Source: Candidatus Minthosoma equi
GTDB taxonomy: Bacteria > Bacteroidota > Bacteroidia > Bacteroidales > Bacteroidaceae
Assembly (NCBI GenBank): GCA_018064885.1
Contig: JAGHUI010000036.1
Location: forward strand, 1-57,604
DNA length: 57,604 nt
Direction of reading: 5' to 3'
Part shown: positions 38,516 through 46,996 of the stretch, in pieces
Layout: every line of letters begins with the position of its first letter
Position numbering within the stretch: position 1 is the first letter of the stretch
Notes under the pieces: model-generated
What the model saw: only the letters and a program-made list of their open reading frames with translations
Databases searched by the model: none
Told to the model about the DNA's origin: nothing
Position numbers and translations under genes: made by a program

Positions 38516-39013
38516 TAACCTCAAAGCATGAAAAGCATTGCTTATCTGCTTTTCCACCGTTTTGACCGACAGCCCCAAGCGATTAGCTATTTCCCTATAA
38601 GTCAAGCCATCACGCTTGCTCATCAAAAAAATTCTTCTTCGCGACTTTGGCAAATCATCTATTGCTTTCCACAGCCTCGCCTCCCTATCGCATTGTTCCA
38701 CAATCTCCATGAAGCGATCGTCTGTCGTGTCAACCATATCACCTATCGTATCAATATCAACAATATGCTGTAAACGCTTCATTTCGTCTATGCACATGTT
38801 TCTCACCATCATGTAAATATACCTCTTAGCATCACTGTTGGGCAACCATCCCCCCTCCACCTTCTCAACAAATTTTGCAAAGCAATCCATCACCACATCC
38901 TCTGCCCTGTCTGCATCACCCATTATATGAGTGGCATACAAGAACAGAGAATGATAATGCTCCTTGAAAAATATCTTTATATTGAATCTATTAACATCGT
39001 ACATTGAATCCAA
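38501..39013 (-). CDS. ECF-type RNA polymerase sigma factor
   Basis: 170 residues. Region 2 is visible in LYATHIMGDADRAEDVVMDC and KRYIYMMVRNMCIDEMKR; region 4 has the helix-turn-helix YREIANRLGLSVKTVEKQI. It is the FecI/Bacteroidetes sigma-70 expansion type. First gene of a three-gene operon with the short FecR-like protein and the STN/plug protein, behind a consensus promoter. The pair should respond to an envelope signal, probably through the STN domain of the third protein. Confidence 0.95.
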   Translation of the reverse strand: MDSMYDVNRFNIKIFFKEHYHSLFLYATHIMGDADRAEDVVMDCFAKFVEKVEGGWLPNSDAKRYIYMMVRNMCIDEMKRLQHIVDIDTIGDMVDTTDDRFMEIVEQCDREARLWKAIDDLPKSRRRIFLMSKRDGLTYREIANRLGLSVKTVEKQISNAFHALRLINGK

Positions 39014-39071
39014 CCTTTTCTTCTATGACAGCATTTTGTTCAAAAACCCTTATCCAATTTTCAATTATTTT

Positions 39072-39103
39072 CAAAATTACACATTATAGCTGTCGTAACC
39101 AAA
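39072..39103 (-). promoter_or_regulatory. Consensus promoter for the ECF sigma operon
   Basis: Minus-strand TTTG, 20 bases, TAATTTTG. Transcription would begin near 39065, 52 bases before the ATG. Confidence 0.7.
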
Positions 39104-39189
39104 TAAAAAAACACATTTTTTCCTTTGTTCTAAGCAAAAAAAGAATCTTGTGAGGACTACAATTTGTAACAAACAAGGCACGTTTCATG

Positions 39190-39570
39190 CCTTATGCATA
39201 CAGTTATTCACACGAAATGCATGACTGCATGTTATTGGCATGAATGCAGTTATTCACACGAAATGAATAACTGCATGCAGCGGAACAGCATAAGGACCCA
39301 AAAGTCCCTCTCACCACTCCAGTTTTCTCCCGTATAGAGCTAGGGAGTGCCATGCAGATGTGACGAATCAGAGAGAAGGTTCTGCGGTTTGGGGAAACAG
39401 CAAGGAAATGCAAAATACTCATCACTCGTCACGCAAGTGAGGTATTGCGCTGACAATCTGTATTTTGCAAGTGTGATGAGTGTGTGACGAGTCAAAAAGC
39501 ACTCGTCACACACTCAAACATCTATATTTCACAAACTTAAGCCATATTGGTGACGAGTGATGAGTTTGTG
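39190..39570. repeat. Orphan copy (B) of the GTGACGAGT array with palindromes
   Basis: The 600-base gap between the sigma gene and the serpin gene holds no credible ORF. It contains two TTATTCACACG-type palindromes (39193-39231 imperfect; 39244-39276 with a perfect 13-bp stem and loop CACGAAA). GTGACGAGT-type sites follow in both orientations, including a perfect 15-bp hairpin at 39478-39515 with loop CAAAAAGC, and a double site near 39550-39565. Order and sequences match copy A at 8340-8690, but no vapE gene is attached. Confidence 0.75.
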
Positions 39571-39617
39571 GCAAAATTCATTTCGAAAAAACATAAAGGA
39601 AACTGCATACAGTTGTT

Positions 39618-40907
39618 TTACAGTTTATTTATCACTCCCATAAAGAATATAACACCTGTGCTGTTTTCTTCTACGATGAAGGCAAAAGGTCTGTCAACAA
39701 CAAATGGAATATAAACAGGCTCTTCGACCTTGTCAGGATTGGCAGCAGATGTCATATCTTCTGCACTTACCGTAGCTGCCTCTGTGCCTTTTGTGTTCAC
39801 CTTAATCTTTGTACACTGCTTGATACTATTAATATAGAGAGAAGCGTCAGAAATGTTGGAGAAATTCGCTGACGAAGTAAATGCAGTTTTAATGCCCATG
39901 TCTGTAAGCATTTCCTTGATTGAACGGTCGTCACCTATTTCAAATTGAGGCAGTTCCAAGTCGATGTATTCCGTTTTCATGCCAATCTTCATCTGTTCCC
40001 AACTTTTCGCATTAAAGCTGTCAATGAAATCGTTCAATCCATTTGAATCTGATGGAAGAATGACATACATAGCATGAGCCTTATTACCATAGTCTTTCTT
40101 GAGAATCTTCACCTTGCCTGTATCAATGTATTTTGGACAGCAACGGAGCTGCATCATATCAACCGAGGATGTTGTTTTGTCTGCATTAGTGAACACCTTT
40201 TTAATTGTCTTTTCACGGAAACAAATATTCCACTTAGCTTTGAAATACATAGCATCAGCAATCACAACAGGACCACTAAGTTTCTGAGGTTCAAAGATGG
40301 AAGGTATCCTACCTCTTGTCTTATCCTTGCACCATGTATTTATGATGTCAGCCGCGGATGATTTAGAGAAATCAATATTATAAACTTCTGCATCATAATT
40401 AGTCAACAATGCTTCTTTGAACGTGTTGCGTATTTGAAATTTGCTATCAACCCAAATAGAATTTGCCAACGTGAATTTTGTGTTCTTATCAACAGACAAA
40501 AGTTTTTTGTACATTGATTGGAAATATGCGTTAACATCTGCGACGGTACAATTTGAAGTGCCTATCACTTCAATAATTTCATCTCTTGTCTTGCCTTCTG
40601 CACCGTTTGATGTCATCGCAAGCAATGCCATAGTGCTGAATGGAGAGACAAGAGTGTTTCCATAAGCTGCTTTAGCACAGGTTCTCAGATAGTTATACGC
40701 AAATTCTCTTGTTGAATCGTGTACATTTTTTTCATTATCTGTGAGCGTTATTGGCATAAGACGATTAAACATGATTGGCACTTCTTCGTCCTCCTCATAA
40801 TACTCATGCTTTCCGTTCTGATTCGCATTTGAGTCATCGACATCCTCTGCCTTTTTGCATGAAAACAAGACAAGTACAACTGCCAATAAAAAGAATATAC
40901 ATTTCAT
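39618..40907 (-). CDS. Serpin-family lipoprotein
   Basis: 429 residues. The lipobox LVLFSC puts the lipidated Cys at 17; an acidic linker follows. The serpin fold is recognisable from FAYNLLRTCAKAA-like helix A, NTLVSPFSTMALLAMTSNGA, and the C-terminal block PFVVDRPFAFIVEENSTGVI with FMGVINKL. The reactive-loop hinge reads KGTEAATVSAEDM, with the small residues expected of an inhibitory serpin. The scissile bond cannot be assigned with confidence. As a surface or periplasmic lipoprotein it may protect the cell from host or community serine/cysteine proteases. It appears to have a leader of about 250 bases. Confidence 0.93.
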   Translation of the reverse strand: MKCIFFLLAVVLVLFSCKKAEDVDDSNANQNGKHEYYEEDEEVPIMFNRLMPITLTDNEKNVHDSTREFAYNYLRTCAKAAYGNTLVSPFSTMALLAMTSNGAEGKTRDEIIEVIGTSNCTVADVNAYFQSMYKKLLSVDKNTKFTLANSIWVDSKFQIRNTFKEALLTNYDAEVYNIDFSKSSAADIINTWCKDKTRGRIPSIFEPQKLSGPVVIADAMYFKAKWNICFREKTIKKVFTNADKTTSSVDMMQLRCCPKYIDTGKVKILKKDYGNKAHAMYVILPSDSNGLNDFIDSFNAKSWEQMKIGMKTEYIDLELPQFEIGDDRSIKEMLTDMGIKTAFTSSANFSNISDASLYINSIKQCTKIKVNTKGTEAATVSAEDMTSAANPDKVEEPVYIPFVVDRPFAFIVEENSTGVIFFMGVINKL

Positions 40908-41162
40908 GATTAACGATTTATGTTTATATATTTAACATTACAAGGGAAATCTTTGGAGTTTGTGTGCGTCAACGAACTACCAGAATCAACAACAGCTATC
41001 AGACCCTCAGTATTTTTACTCGCAGAGACTAAAACGTACCCTTCATTATCTTTTAGATTATCTGTTTCGTGTCGTCACAGCCGTAGATGTGACATGAATA
41101 AAATTTATAAGAGGTTAAACTTTATGTTGTTTTTATTTTGTCATATTATATCATTGTTGCCA

Positions 41163-41193
41163 CAAATGTACTCATTTATCTTATATCTTGCAA
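41163..41193 (-). promoter_or_regulatory. Promoter for the serpin gene with a long leader
   Basis: Minus-strand TTG, 20 bases, TACATTTG. The start point would be near 41156, leaving about 250 bases before the serpin ATG. This 306-base gap holds no credible gene. The leader contains a small GTCACA/TGTGAC hairpin and a five-codon ORF, but no known riboswitch that I can recognise. Confidence 0.6.
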
Positions 41194-41213
41194 GTAAAAA
41201 AGTCTTTTTCTGT

Positions 41214-42290
41214 TTATTTCTTCAAATAAGCTTTTTCAAGTTTTTTGTATTCCTTCTTTGTAAGTCGCATGAAGGAACCATGCTGTGGGCCAGTAACGCC
41301 TTCGATGTCAACAGGATCGTGGAATCCTTTGAGGTATTCGTCTGTCTGACAAATGCGGTAGTGCTTCGGACGGTCGCTATACTGGATGTATGCTACTCGC
41401 CATCCTTTCTCGCCTACAATCTGGAAGGCAGAGGATCCTTCACATTTCTTCTTTCCTTCAAAACTGACAAAATCGTTCTCGTCTGGCTCTGGCCAAGGAC
41501 CTGTGAGCGATGCGGATTTTGTCTGGAAGATACCTGGGTGACCGCCTTCTTTCTTGATGAGCATGTGGTACATTCCGTCGCTCTCAAGATAGTTGATGTC
41601 TGCATCGATGGTTGCATATCCCCAATCGAAAAGCACACGAGGTTTGGTGAGTTTTGTGAAGGATTTGTCTGCATAGCTATACACCATGCGGTCGTGAGTG
41701 TCTCCCTCGCATGTTGACCAAATGGAATAGTAGATGAAATAACCTCCCTTGTCCCCATCTGGCCATACATAGTTTGGATCCCAGAAAATTTGCGGCGCCC
41801 AGACACGATTGATCTTTGACCAGTCGCTAATGATGTCTGAGCTTTCAGGATCGGAGAATATCTCGTTGCCTTTGCGGAAATCGAACGACTTGGATGTCCA
41901 ATGGATGAGGTCGTCACTCTTCAAAAGGTCTATACCGTAGTTGAACCATGACTTGCTTTTTCTGTTACACATATCTGTTGTCACCATAAGGTAACCTTTG
42001 CCGCTGTCGCTCTTTCGGCAGATATAAGCGTCTCGCTGTCCACCTTCGATGCGGGCATGTTCTTCAGGATCCATGATGGCATTGCCGCCAAGGAGATCAT
42101 GATAGTGAAGTCCGTCACGGGAGAGGGCGTATGCTGTGTATTCTCCCCGGTCGCTCATGTGGCAATAGAGATATCCGTAATTACCTTTTTGAAGATTCTG
42201 AGCATGGAGGGTGCTGAAGGATGATAGCGGAGAGACGAGTGAGGAGAGTGCAAGCAAGGATGCTGCAAGAAGTGAGCGTTTTGTATTCAT
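41214..42290 (-). CDS. Exported GH43-like five-bladed propeller glycosidase
   Basis: 358 residues. The signal peptide is long and Ser/Leu-rich, ending near TLHAQ. Propeller-type blocks include EGGQRDAYICRKSDSGKGYL, INRVWAPQIFWDPNYVWP, ATIDADINYLESDGMYHML and GPQHGSFMRLTKKEY. WAPQ and the acidic DADI segment are characteristic of GH43/clan GH-F-like enzymes acting on arabinose- or galactose-containing glycans. The three catalytic acids cannot be assigned confidently by eye. It stands alone, not in a SusC/D locus. Confidence 0.82.
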   Translation of the reverse strand: MNTKRSLLAASLLALSSLVSPLSSFSTLHAQNLQKGNYGYLYCHMSDRGEYTAYALSRDGLHYHDLLGGNAIMDPEEHARIEGGQRDAYICRKSDSGKGYLMVTTDMCNRKSKSWFNYGIDLLKSDDLIHWTSKSFDFRKGNEIFSDPESSDIISDWSKINRVWAPQIFWDPNYVWPDGDKGGYFIYYSIWSTCEGDTHDRMVYSYADKSFTKLTKPRVLFDWGYATIDADINYLESDGMYHMLIKKEGGHPGIFQTKSASLTGPWPEPDENDFVSFEGKKKCEGSSAFQIVGEKGWRVAYIQYSDRPKHYRICQTDEYLKGFHDPVDIEGVTGPQHGSFMRLTKKEYKKLEKAYLKK

Positions 42291-42319
42291 TGTAAGTCTT
42301 GTTTTTAGCTTTTATGTCG

Positions 42320-42327
42320 CAAAGTTA
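42320..42327 (-). promoter_or_regulatory. -7 box for the GH43-like gene
   Basis: Minus-strand TAACTTTG, 30 bases upstream of the ATG; the -33 element is not clear. Confidence 0.5.
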
Positions 42328-42411
42328 TGAATAAATCTCTAATTTTACTTAAATCTATTCGCTAATTGTTAACTGAAATGAAAAGTTATGCGTTATGTCG
42401 ATGCGTATTCT

Positions 42412-42419
42412 TAACTTTG
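42412..42419 (+). promoter_or_regulatory. -7 box for the outer-membrane protein gene
   Basis: TAACTTTG at 42412-42419, 20 bases before the ATG at 42440. This argues against the longer frame beginning at 42395. The -33 element is weak. Confidence 0.5.
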
Positions 42420-42439
42420 TATGGAAATTCAAAGAAAAA

Positions 42440-43222
42440 ATGCGTAAACTTTTCTTTTACATATCACTTCTCTTCTATCCTTTGGCTGCATTTGCACAAA
42501 GCGAGACGAACAGCGTGACGTTTATCGGAGTAGATAAGATGAAGGCTGAGGTTTTGCCCCAAGAATCCACAGACAGCACCCTACTCACCCCTGACTCTCA
42601 ACTCTCATCTCCTGACTCTCAACTTTCTGCATTCAAATCTTCTCTCTCTACTCTCAGCCTATACCGATGGGGCAAGCCAACTCTCTTTTCTTTGTGGAGT
42701 CCAAGCTATCCTTTCGGATGGGGCGCGGGCATGTGGGATCTGCACGAAGGTCTAAATGGTGAGATTGGTGCTGGAGTTACTGTTGGATGGGGCAAGAACA
42801 ATCCGTTCAAGGGGGCATCTTTCTTCACCGATGTTTCGCTTATGTATGTCAAGCCGATAAGTGATAAATGGACGGTTGCCATAGGCGGAACTGTGTCGCG
42901 TTTCCGATTCTTCAACGAGAATCAGGTGATGGGCAGTATGACTGCAATGGCAAACTATCAGTTCAACGAGCATTTGAGCGCAACTATATTTGGTGCTTAT
43001 CATGATAATTTCAACGGAACCAACACGTTCAATTGTTTCAGTCCTTTCCTTGAACGATGTGCTGAGGTTGGTGCTAACTTCTCGTATAAGTTCAATAATG
43101 ATGTTACGGTTGGAATTGGTTTCAGCGAATACATTCCTGTCAACACAAACAATGTACGCCCTTGGCTGCCTGCACCTCGTCACACAGGAAGATTCATTCC
43201 TACATACGGAAACAATCCATAA
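42440..43222 (+). CDS. Predicted outer-membrane beta-barrel protein, function unknown
   Basis: 260 residues from MRKLFFYI. The signal peptide ends near AAFAQ. After an Asp/Ser/Leu-rich segment containing two copies of PDSQLS, the rest alternates polar and aromatic residues in barrel style (GEIGAGVTVGWGKNN, FTDVSLMYVKPISDKWTVAI, EVGANFSYKFNNDVTVGIGF). It does not end in the usual terminal Phe. No family recognised. It ends at a hairpin shared with the convergent prsW gene. Confidence 0.78.
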   Translation: MRKLFFYISLLFYPLAAFAQSETNSVTFIGVDKMKAEVLPQESTDSTLLTPDSQLSSPDSQLSAFKSSLSTLSLYRWGKPTLFSLWSPSYPFGWGAGMWDLHEGLNGEIGAGVTVGWGKNNPFKGASFFTDVSLMYVKPISDKWTVAIGGTVSRFRFFNENQVMGSMTAMANYQFNEHLSATIFGAYHDNFNGTNTFNCFSPFLERCAEVGANFSYKFNNDVTVGIGFSEYIPVNTNNVRPWLPAPRHTGRFIPTYGNNP

Positions 43223-43258
43223 CAAGCTAATAACAACAAAAAAATACTTCTATAAATG

Positions 43259-43293
43259 AAATGAAAGCTCCTCATTCCGAAGAGCTTTCATTT
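43259..43293. terminator. Bidirectional terminator overlapping the end of prsW
   Basis: A 12-bp perfect stem AAATGAAAGCTC/GAGCTTTCATTT with an 11-base loop. On the plus strand it is followed by T-rich TTCTTTTA. The last seven codons and the stop of prsW (43272) lie inside it. Confidence 0.82.
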
Positions 43294-44030
43294 TCTTTTA
43301 TATCTGTTTTCTGAAAAATTGTTTCATTGTCTTTCGCCAGCAAGGTGTGCATCCTCTTGTGACCGACTGTCCACATATATATAGATAGGGCTATAAAGCC
43401 GATGGTTGCTACGAACTCGATAACTGGATCCATATCGAGGGAGAGCAGTGTGCAGTCAAAAATGCCATGGAAAAGCAATGGTGCTATGAAAGCAGTTATC
43501 ATGCGACGAACACGCAGATGCTTAGGACCGAATACTGCCAATGAGTAGTAATAGCCCATGAACACAGCATAGAGAAAGTGACCAGGCACACTGAGGAAAG
43601 CACGGAAAATACCAACCAAAGCAAAGTCTTCAAGATCATCAAGACAAACTAAAAGATAACTGATGTTTTCCAATCCTGCAAAACCTAAACCAACGCAGGC
43701 AGCATAGACTATGCCATCCATTCGTTCATCGAAATATGGATTATTCCTTACTAAAAGCCAGAAGAACAAGAATTTCATACTTTCTTCGGACAAGGCAACA
43801 GTAAGGAAACTGTCATACACCGCACCTATAATGCTCTCGGTTACAGGCTGATGCAACTCTGGCCAAGAAAACTCAATAAAAAGAGCAGGAATACATGACA
43901 GGGCTCCAAACCAAAAAGCCTTGGCGATCCAACGCCAAGGTTCACGCTGATACTTGTCTTTCCAATAAATGAAACCGACAAGTATCAGCGCTGGTAATAT
44001 GCCTGAAAGTATTGCTAAGAAATATAACAT
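43272..44030 (-). CDS. prsW: PrsW-family intramembrane metalloprotease
   Basis: 252 residues with about seven or eight hydrophobic segments. Family motifs are present: EESMKF with the two glutamates, GFAGLENISYLL, HFLYAVFMGYYYS and LLFHGIFDC with the putative zinc histidines. In Bacillus, PrsW starts cleavage of the anti-sigma factor RsiW; in Bacteroidetes the substrate is unknown. It begins 3 bases after the MORN gene, so the two are co-transcribed. Confidence 0.93.
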   Translation of the reverse strand: MLYFLAILSGILPALILVGFIYWKDKYQREPWRWIAKAFWFGALSCIPALFIEFSWPELHQPVTESIIGAVYDSFLTVALSEESMKFLFFWLLVRNNPYFDERMDGIVYAACVGLGFAGLENISYLLVCLDDLEDFALVGIFRAFLSVPGHFLYAVFMGYYYSLAVFGPKHLRVRRMITAFIAPLLFHGIFDCTLLSLDMDPVIEFVATIGFIALSIYMWTVGHKRMHTLLAKDNETIFQKTDIKENESSSE

Positions 44031-44033
44031 TTA

Positions 44034-44960
44034 TTACTTATCAGATGGCTTGACCTTGCGGAAGATCATCCAACCGAGAGAGAGTACAAGTACCGCAAGG
44101 AGTACGATTGCAGCAGGTGTGAGCTGACCATTAACAATGAGCGCATTCTTGAGGCTTGTCATAAGCTTGTGTATAATAGATTCTTCACCTACAAACTTGT
44201 TGTTCTCCCAGTTACCTGCCATCTCAAGACCGCTTTTTGTAGTATATACACCGTAGCCATGACGCTTGTCATTATGGAAGTTACCAACATAAACAGAGCC
44301 GTTCTTGCTTGTGTATGTACCTTCACCCTCGAATTTAGAGAGGACAAAATTGCCTTTGTAGCTTGCGCCGTTAGCAAACTGATAAAAACCTTGTCCTTCT
44401 CTTTCACCGTTCACCCAATTGCCTTCGTAATAGTCACCTGTAGCATAGAAATCATACCTTCCCTGACCATTGCGGCGGTTGTTCTCGTAATGTCCAGTGT
44501 ATGTGTCACCGTTTGCTGCAATGAACTTACCTTCACCCTGACGGACATCGTTCACCCAGTCACCCTCATAAGAGTCACCGTTTGCCCAGCGGAGCTTACC
44601 CTTGCCGTTACGCTTGCCCTCGTGCCAATTGCCTTCGTAGAGGTTGTTCTTGCCTGCATAATATGCAATACCTGCACCTTCTTGCTTGCCGTTCTTGAAA
44701 CCTCCTTGATAGACATCGCCCTCAGCCCATGCGTATGTGCCATAGCCTTCAAGCTTGCCCTTTACAAAGTTTCCTTCGTAAACGTCACCATTGTCCCACT
44801 CGTATGTACCCTGTCCGTGGAACACCCCACCTTTCTTTTCACCGCGGTAAGTACCTGCATTTTTAAGATCTGCAGCTTTTGCAAGATCTTTGGCATCGTC
44901 TGCAGACATTGTGCCAGCAAACATGAAAAATGCCATTAACAAAAAGAAATAGTTTTTCAA
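44034..44960 (-). CDS. Exported MORN-repeat protein with C-terminal membrane anchor
   Basis: 308 residues. The signal peptide ends near GTMSA. Nine to ten MORN repeats (for example YEGNFVKGKLEGYGTYAW, YEGNWHEGKRNGKGKLRWA) fill residues about 38-255, and a C-terminal helix (AAIVLLAVLVLSLGWMIF) ends with positive residues. The topology is repeats outside the inner membrane. MORN sheets often act as binding scaffolds. Transcribed from a consensus promoter and coupled to prsW. Confidence 0.92.
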   Translation of the reverse strand: MKNYFFLLMAFFMFAGTMSADDAKDLAKAADLKNAGTYRGEKKGGVFHGQGTYEWDNGDVYEGNFVKGKLEGYGTYAWAEGDVYQGGFKNGKQEGAGIAYYAGKNNLYEGNWHEGKRNGKGKLRWANGDSYEGDWVNDVRQGEGKFIAANGDTYTGHYENNRRNGQGRYDFYATGDYYEGNWVNGEREGQGFYQFANGASYKGNFVLSKFEGEGTYTSKNGSVYVGNFHNDKRHGYGVYTTKSGLEMAGNWENNKFVGEESIIHKLMTSLKNALIVNGQLTPAAIVLLAVLVLSLGWMIFRKVKPSDK

Positions 44961-45055
44961 AATAATAAGTTTTTAATTGTTATTAAACAAGTTTATATCT
45001 AATGTGAAAGTTTTAACTATGCTCTATTTGTCGCTTCATTATACCTTTTCGCTTG

Positions 45056-45086
45056 CAAATGTATTAAGTTTTCACAATCCCTCAAA
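45056..45086 (-). promoter_or_regulatory. Promoter for MORN-prsW
   Basis: Minus-strand TTTTG, 19 bases, TACATTTG. Leader of about 90 bases. The gap 44961-45306 holds only this promoter and the divergent fimbrillin promoter. Confidence 0.62.
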
Positions 45087-45193
45087 ATCTTTCAGTCAAA
45101 ATATTCATTTTTGACCTTGATTTTTGCAAAATTTTAGAATAAAAGGAGAATATCAAACCTATTTTTAACAAATTACGACATTTTTTAAGTCTT

Positions 45194-45228
45194 TTGTTGG
45201 ATATATAATAATATAATGTGTAACTTTG
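45194..45228 (+). promoter_or_regulatory. Promoter for the fimbrillin-TIR-channel operon
   Basis: TTTTGTTG, 21 bases after the second TTG, then TAACTTTG followed by C. Start point near 45235, leader about 70 bases. It is the only consensus promoter seen before 53970, supporting one long transcript. Confidence 0.62.
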
Positions 45229-45306
45229 CCCTCGTTACCTATTTATTCATTCGTATAAATGATAGCAATACTTAGAAATTTAATGAACAACAAAAATATA
45301 ACAACA

Positions 45307-46329
45307 ATGAAAAATCTTTTTACTTTTGGCGGTGCACTTTGCATTGCAGCTGCAACAATGATGTTCGTATCTTGCAGCAATGAAATCACAGAGACAAGCG
45401 AAACTGTTCAGACAAAGACTAATGTCCCTGTAAAGGTTAGACTCTATACAGGTCAGAGTTCACGTGCTGCTGAGACAACATTAGCAGATGTTGCACGTGG
45501 TAGTCTCGAATTAGTAGTTTACAAGAAGGCAAAAGACGGCACAATGACTAATCTCAATGCCAGCTACGAACTTGACGCCAATGGAAACCTCTCTCTCTTC
45601 ACTCTTAATGGCACAGAAAAGTATCTTCTCAGCTGGCCAACAGATGGCTCTACACTTGTGTTTGCTGCACAGTACGGTGCTATAAATGATATTTTCGAAA
45701 ACAGCAGCCAAGGCAATACAGCTGCAACATTCATCAGCAATACATTTGACATGAGTCTCTTAAACGCAACTTCTGAGTATGACGTTGTAACGGGTTATGC
45801 AGAAAGCACATTGACAGCCAGCACAGCTGGTGTTGTCAACTTGACACTCTCTCACATGCTAACTGAGCTTAACATAACATGCAAGGCTCCTGACGCTAAT
45901 ATCACTTATGCAGTAAATAGCATTGAGATGACAACTATGGCTATCGGTGCTAAATATGCTATCACTACAGGTACGTGGACACCAGACCCTGCAGGTTCTG
46001 AGCCTCAGGTTATTGAAATCCTTTCTAGCAACAGCAATCCTATCGACCTCACAACTGCAGGTGTAGATGCAAACAACACTGTGTTTGTATATCCAGATGC
46101 TGGTGCTAAGCTTTCTATCACATATTCTGCTAAGAGAACAACTCCTAACGGTGATATGCCTGTAGATTTCGGTAATGGCAATCTTACTAATACTGTAGAA
46201 GTTGAACTCGCTCTCGTAAAAGGTGAGAAGCAGCGCTATACTATTACTCTTCCATCAACAACAGTAGCAAGCGCAAAGGTTGTCGTTGATGCTTGGCCTG
46301 CTGAAGAAAACACAGATAAGGCTCTCTAA
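45307..46329 (+). CDS. Fimbrillin-family lipoprotein (Mfa/FimA-like)
   Basis: 340 residues from MKNLFTFGG; an upstream in-frame ATG at 45259 would misplace the signal. The lipobox FVSC puts the lipidated Cys at 23. The fold signature includes VPVKVRLYTGQSSRAAE near the N-terminus, LTLSHMLTELNITCKA in the middle and VKGEKQRYTITLPS near the end, typical of Bacteroidetes fimbrillin-type proteins. In the Porphyromonas system such subunits are lipidated, cleaved after Arg in the outer membrane and polymerised; an Arg lies at SSRAAE. First gene of the operon. It could be a stalk, tip or sensor. Confidence 0.9.
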   Translation: MKNLFTFGGALCIAAATMMFVSCSNEITETSETVQTKTNVPVKVRLYTGQSSRAAETTLADVARGSLELVVYKKAKDGTMTNLNASYELDANGNLSLFTLNGTEKYLLSWPTDGSTLVFAAQYGAINDIFENSSQGNTAATFISNTFDMSLLNATSEYDVVTGYAESTLTASTAGVVNLTLSHMLTELNITCKAPDANITYAVNSIEMTTMAIGAKYAITTGTWTPDPAGSEPQVIEILSSNSNPIDLTTAGVDANNTVFVYPDAGAKLSITYSAKRTTPNGDMPVDFGNGNLTNTVEVELALVKGEKQRYTITLPSTTVASAKVVVDAWPAEENTDKAL

Positions 46330-46348
46330 TATTCCTGTACAGTAAAAG

Positions 46349-46990
46349 GTGACTATATTAAAAAACATATTGCTTGCTGCATGCATGGCGGTCAGTACGA
46401 CTGCCGTGCATGCTCAGCATGCAGATACTGTTCAACCTACTTCCATCAATTCAAAACCTTCTTCGTGCTGGGTTGCACTCAAAACAAATGCATTAGCGTT
46501 TCCGATACTTGAACCTAATGGAGGCATTGAATTTGGTTTTGCTGGCAGATTTAGTATTGGCATAGACGGCTATCGTCCACGTTTTCACAATGTTGGTAAA
46601 AAAGGTATTGAAGTGAATGCCAATCTTTGGGGAGGCGACATCCGTTACTGGCTGAAACCTTGGAACAAAGAAGGAGGTCGTTCTATGAAGGGACATTTCT
46701 TTGGTGCATACTACACTGAAGGAATGGTGGATCTTCAGTACAACGAAAAGGGTAACCAAGCTGAAGTCATAACCACTGGTTTTGAGTACGGATACGTATT
46801 TCCTATTGCTAAGCATTGCCGTTTGGAGCTTGGGCTTGGCGTGGGCTACTTGCGTGCCGACTATGATCATTTCAAAGTTGCTGGTGACGGAAAGCAACTG
46901 AACTACTGTCATTCTGGTCGCACCACATGGTGGGGACCAACAAAAGCAAACGTTTCTTTTGTGCTCCTTCTTGGAAAGGGCGCAAAATAA
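46349..46990 (+). CDS. DUF3575-type outer-membrane protein of fimbrial loci
   Basis: 213 residues. The start is GTG at 46349, 19 bases after the fimbrillin stop; this start preserves the signal peptide (LLAACMAVSTTAVHAQ). The mature part begins ALKTNALAFPILEPNGGIEF, the usual DUF3575 opening, and continues as a short barrel (GIEVNANLWGGDIRYWLKPW, KHCRLELGLGVGYLRADY). DUF3575 proteins accompany Bacteroidales fimbrillin genes. The exact role is not established. Confidence 0.88.
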   Translation: MTILKNILLAACMAVSTTAVHAQHADTVQPTSINSKPSSCWVALKTNALAFPILEPNGGIEFGFAGRFSIGIDGYRPRFHNVGKKGIEVNANLWGGDIRYWLKPWNKEGGRSMKGHFFGAYYTEGMVDLQYNEKGNQAEVITTGFEYGYVFPIAKHCRLELGLGVGYLRADYDHFKVAGDGKQLNYCHSGRTTWWGPTKANVSFVLLLGKGAK

Positions 46991-46996
46991 AGAGCT

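Noticed and set aside
39204-39425. 73-codon frame on the minus strand inside array B
   Set aside because: It runs through the palindromes and repeat sites, has no start context and resembles no protein; the DNA structure explains it better.
40908-41160. Riboswitch in the serpin leader
   Set aside because: I could not match any known riboswitch core; only a six-base hairpin is visible.
40920-41717. 265-codon plus-strand frame over the serpin leader and GH43-like gene
   Set aside because: It is antisense to the GH43-like gene and crosses its stop; no supporting features.
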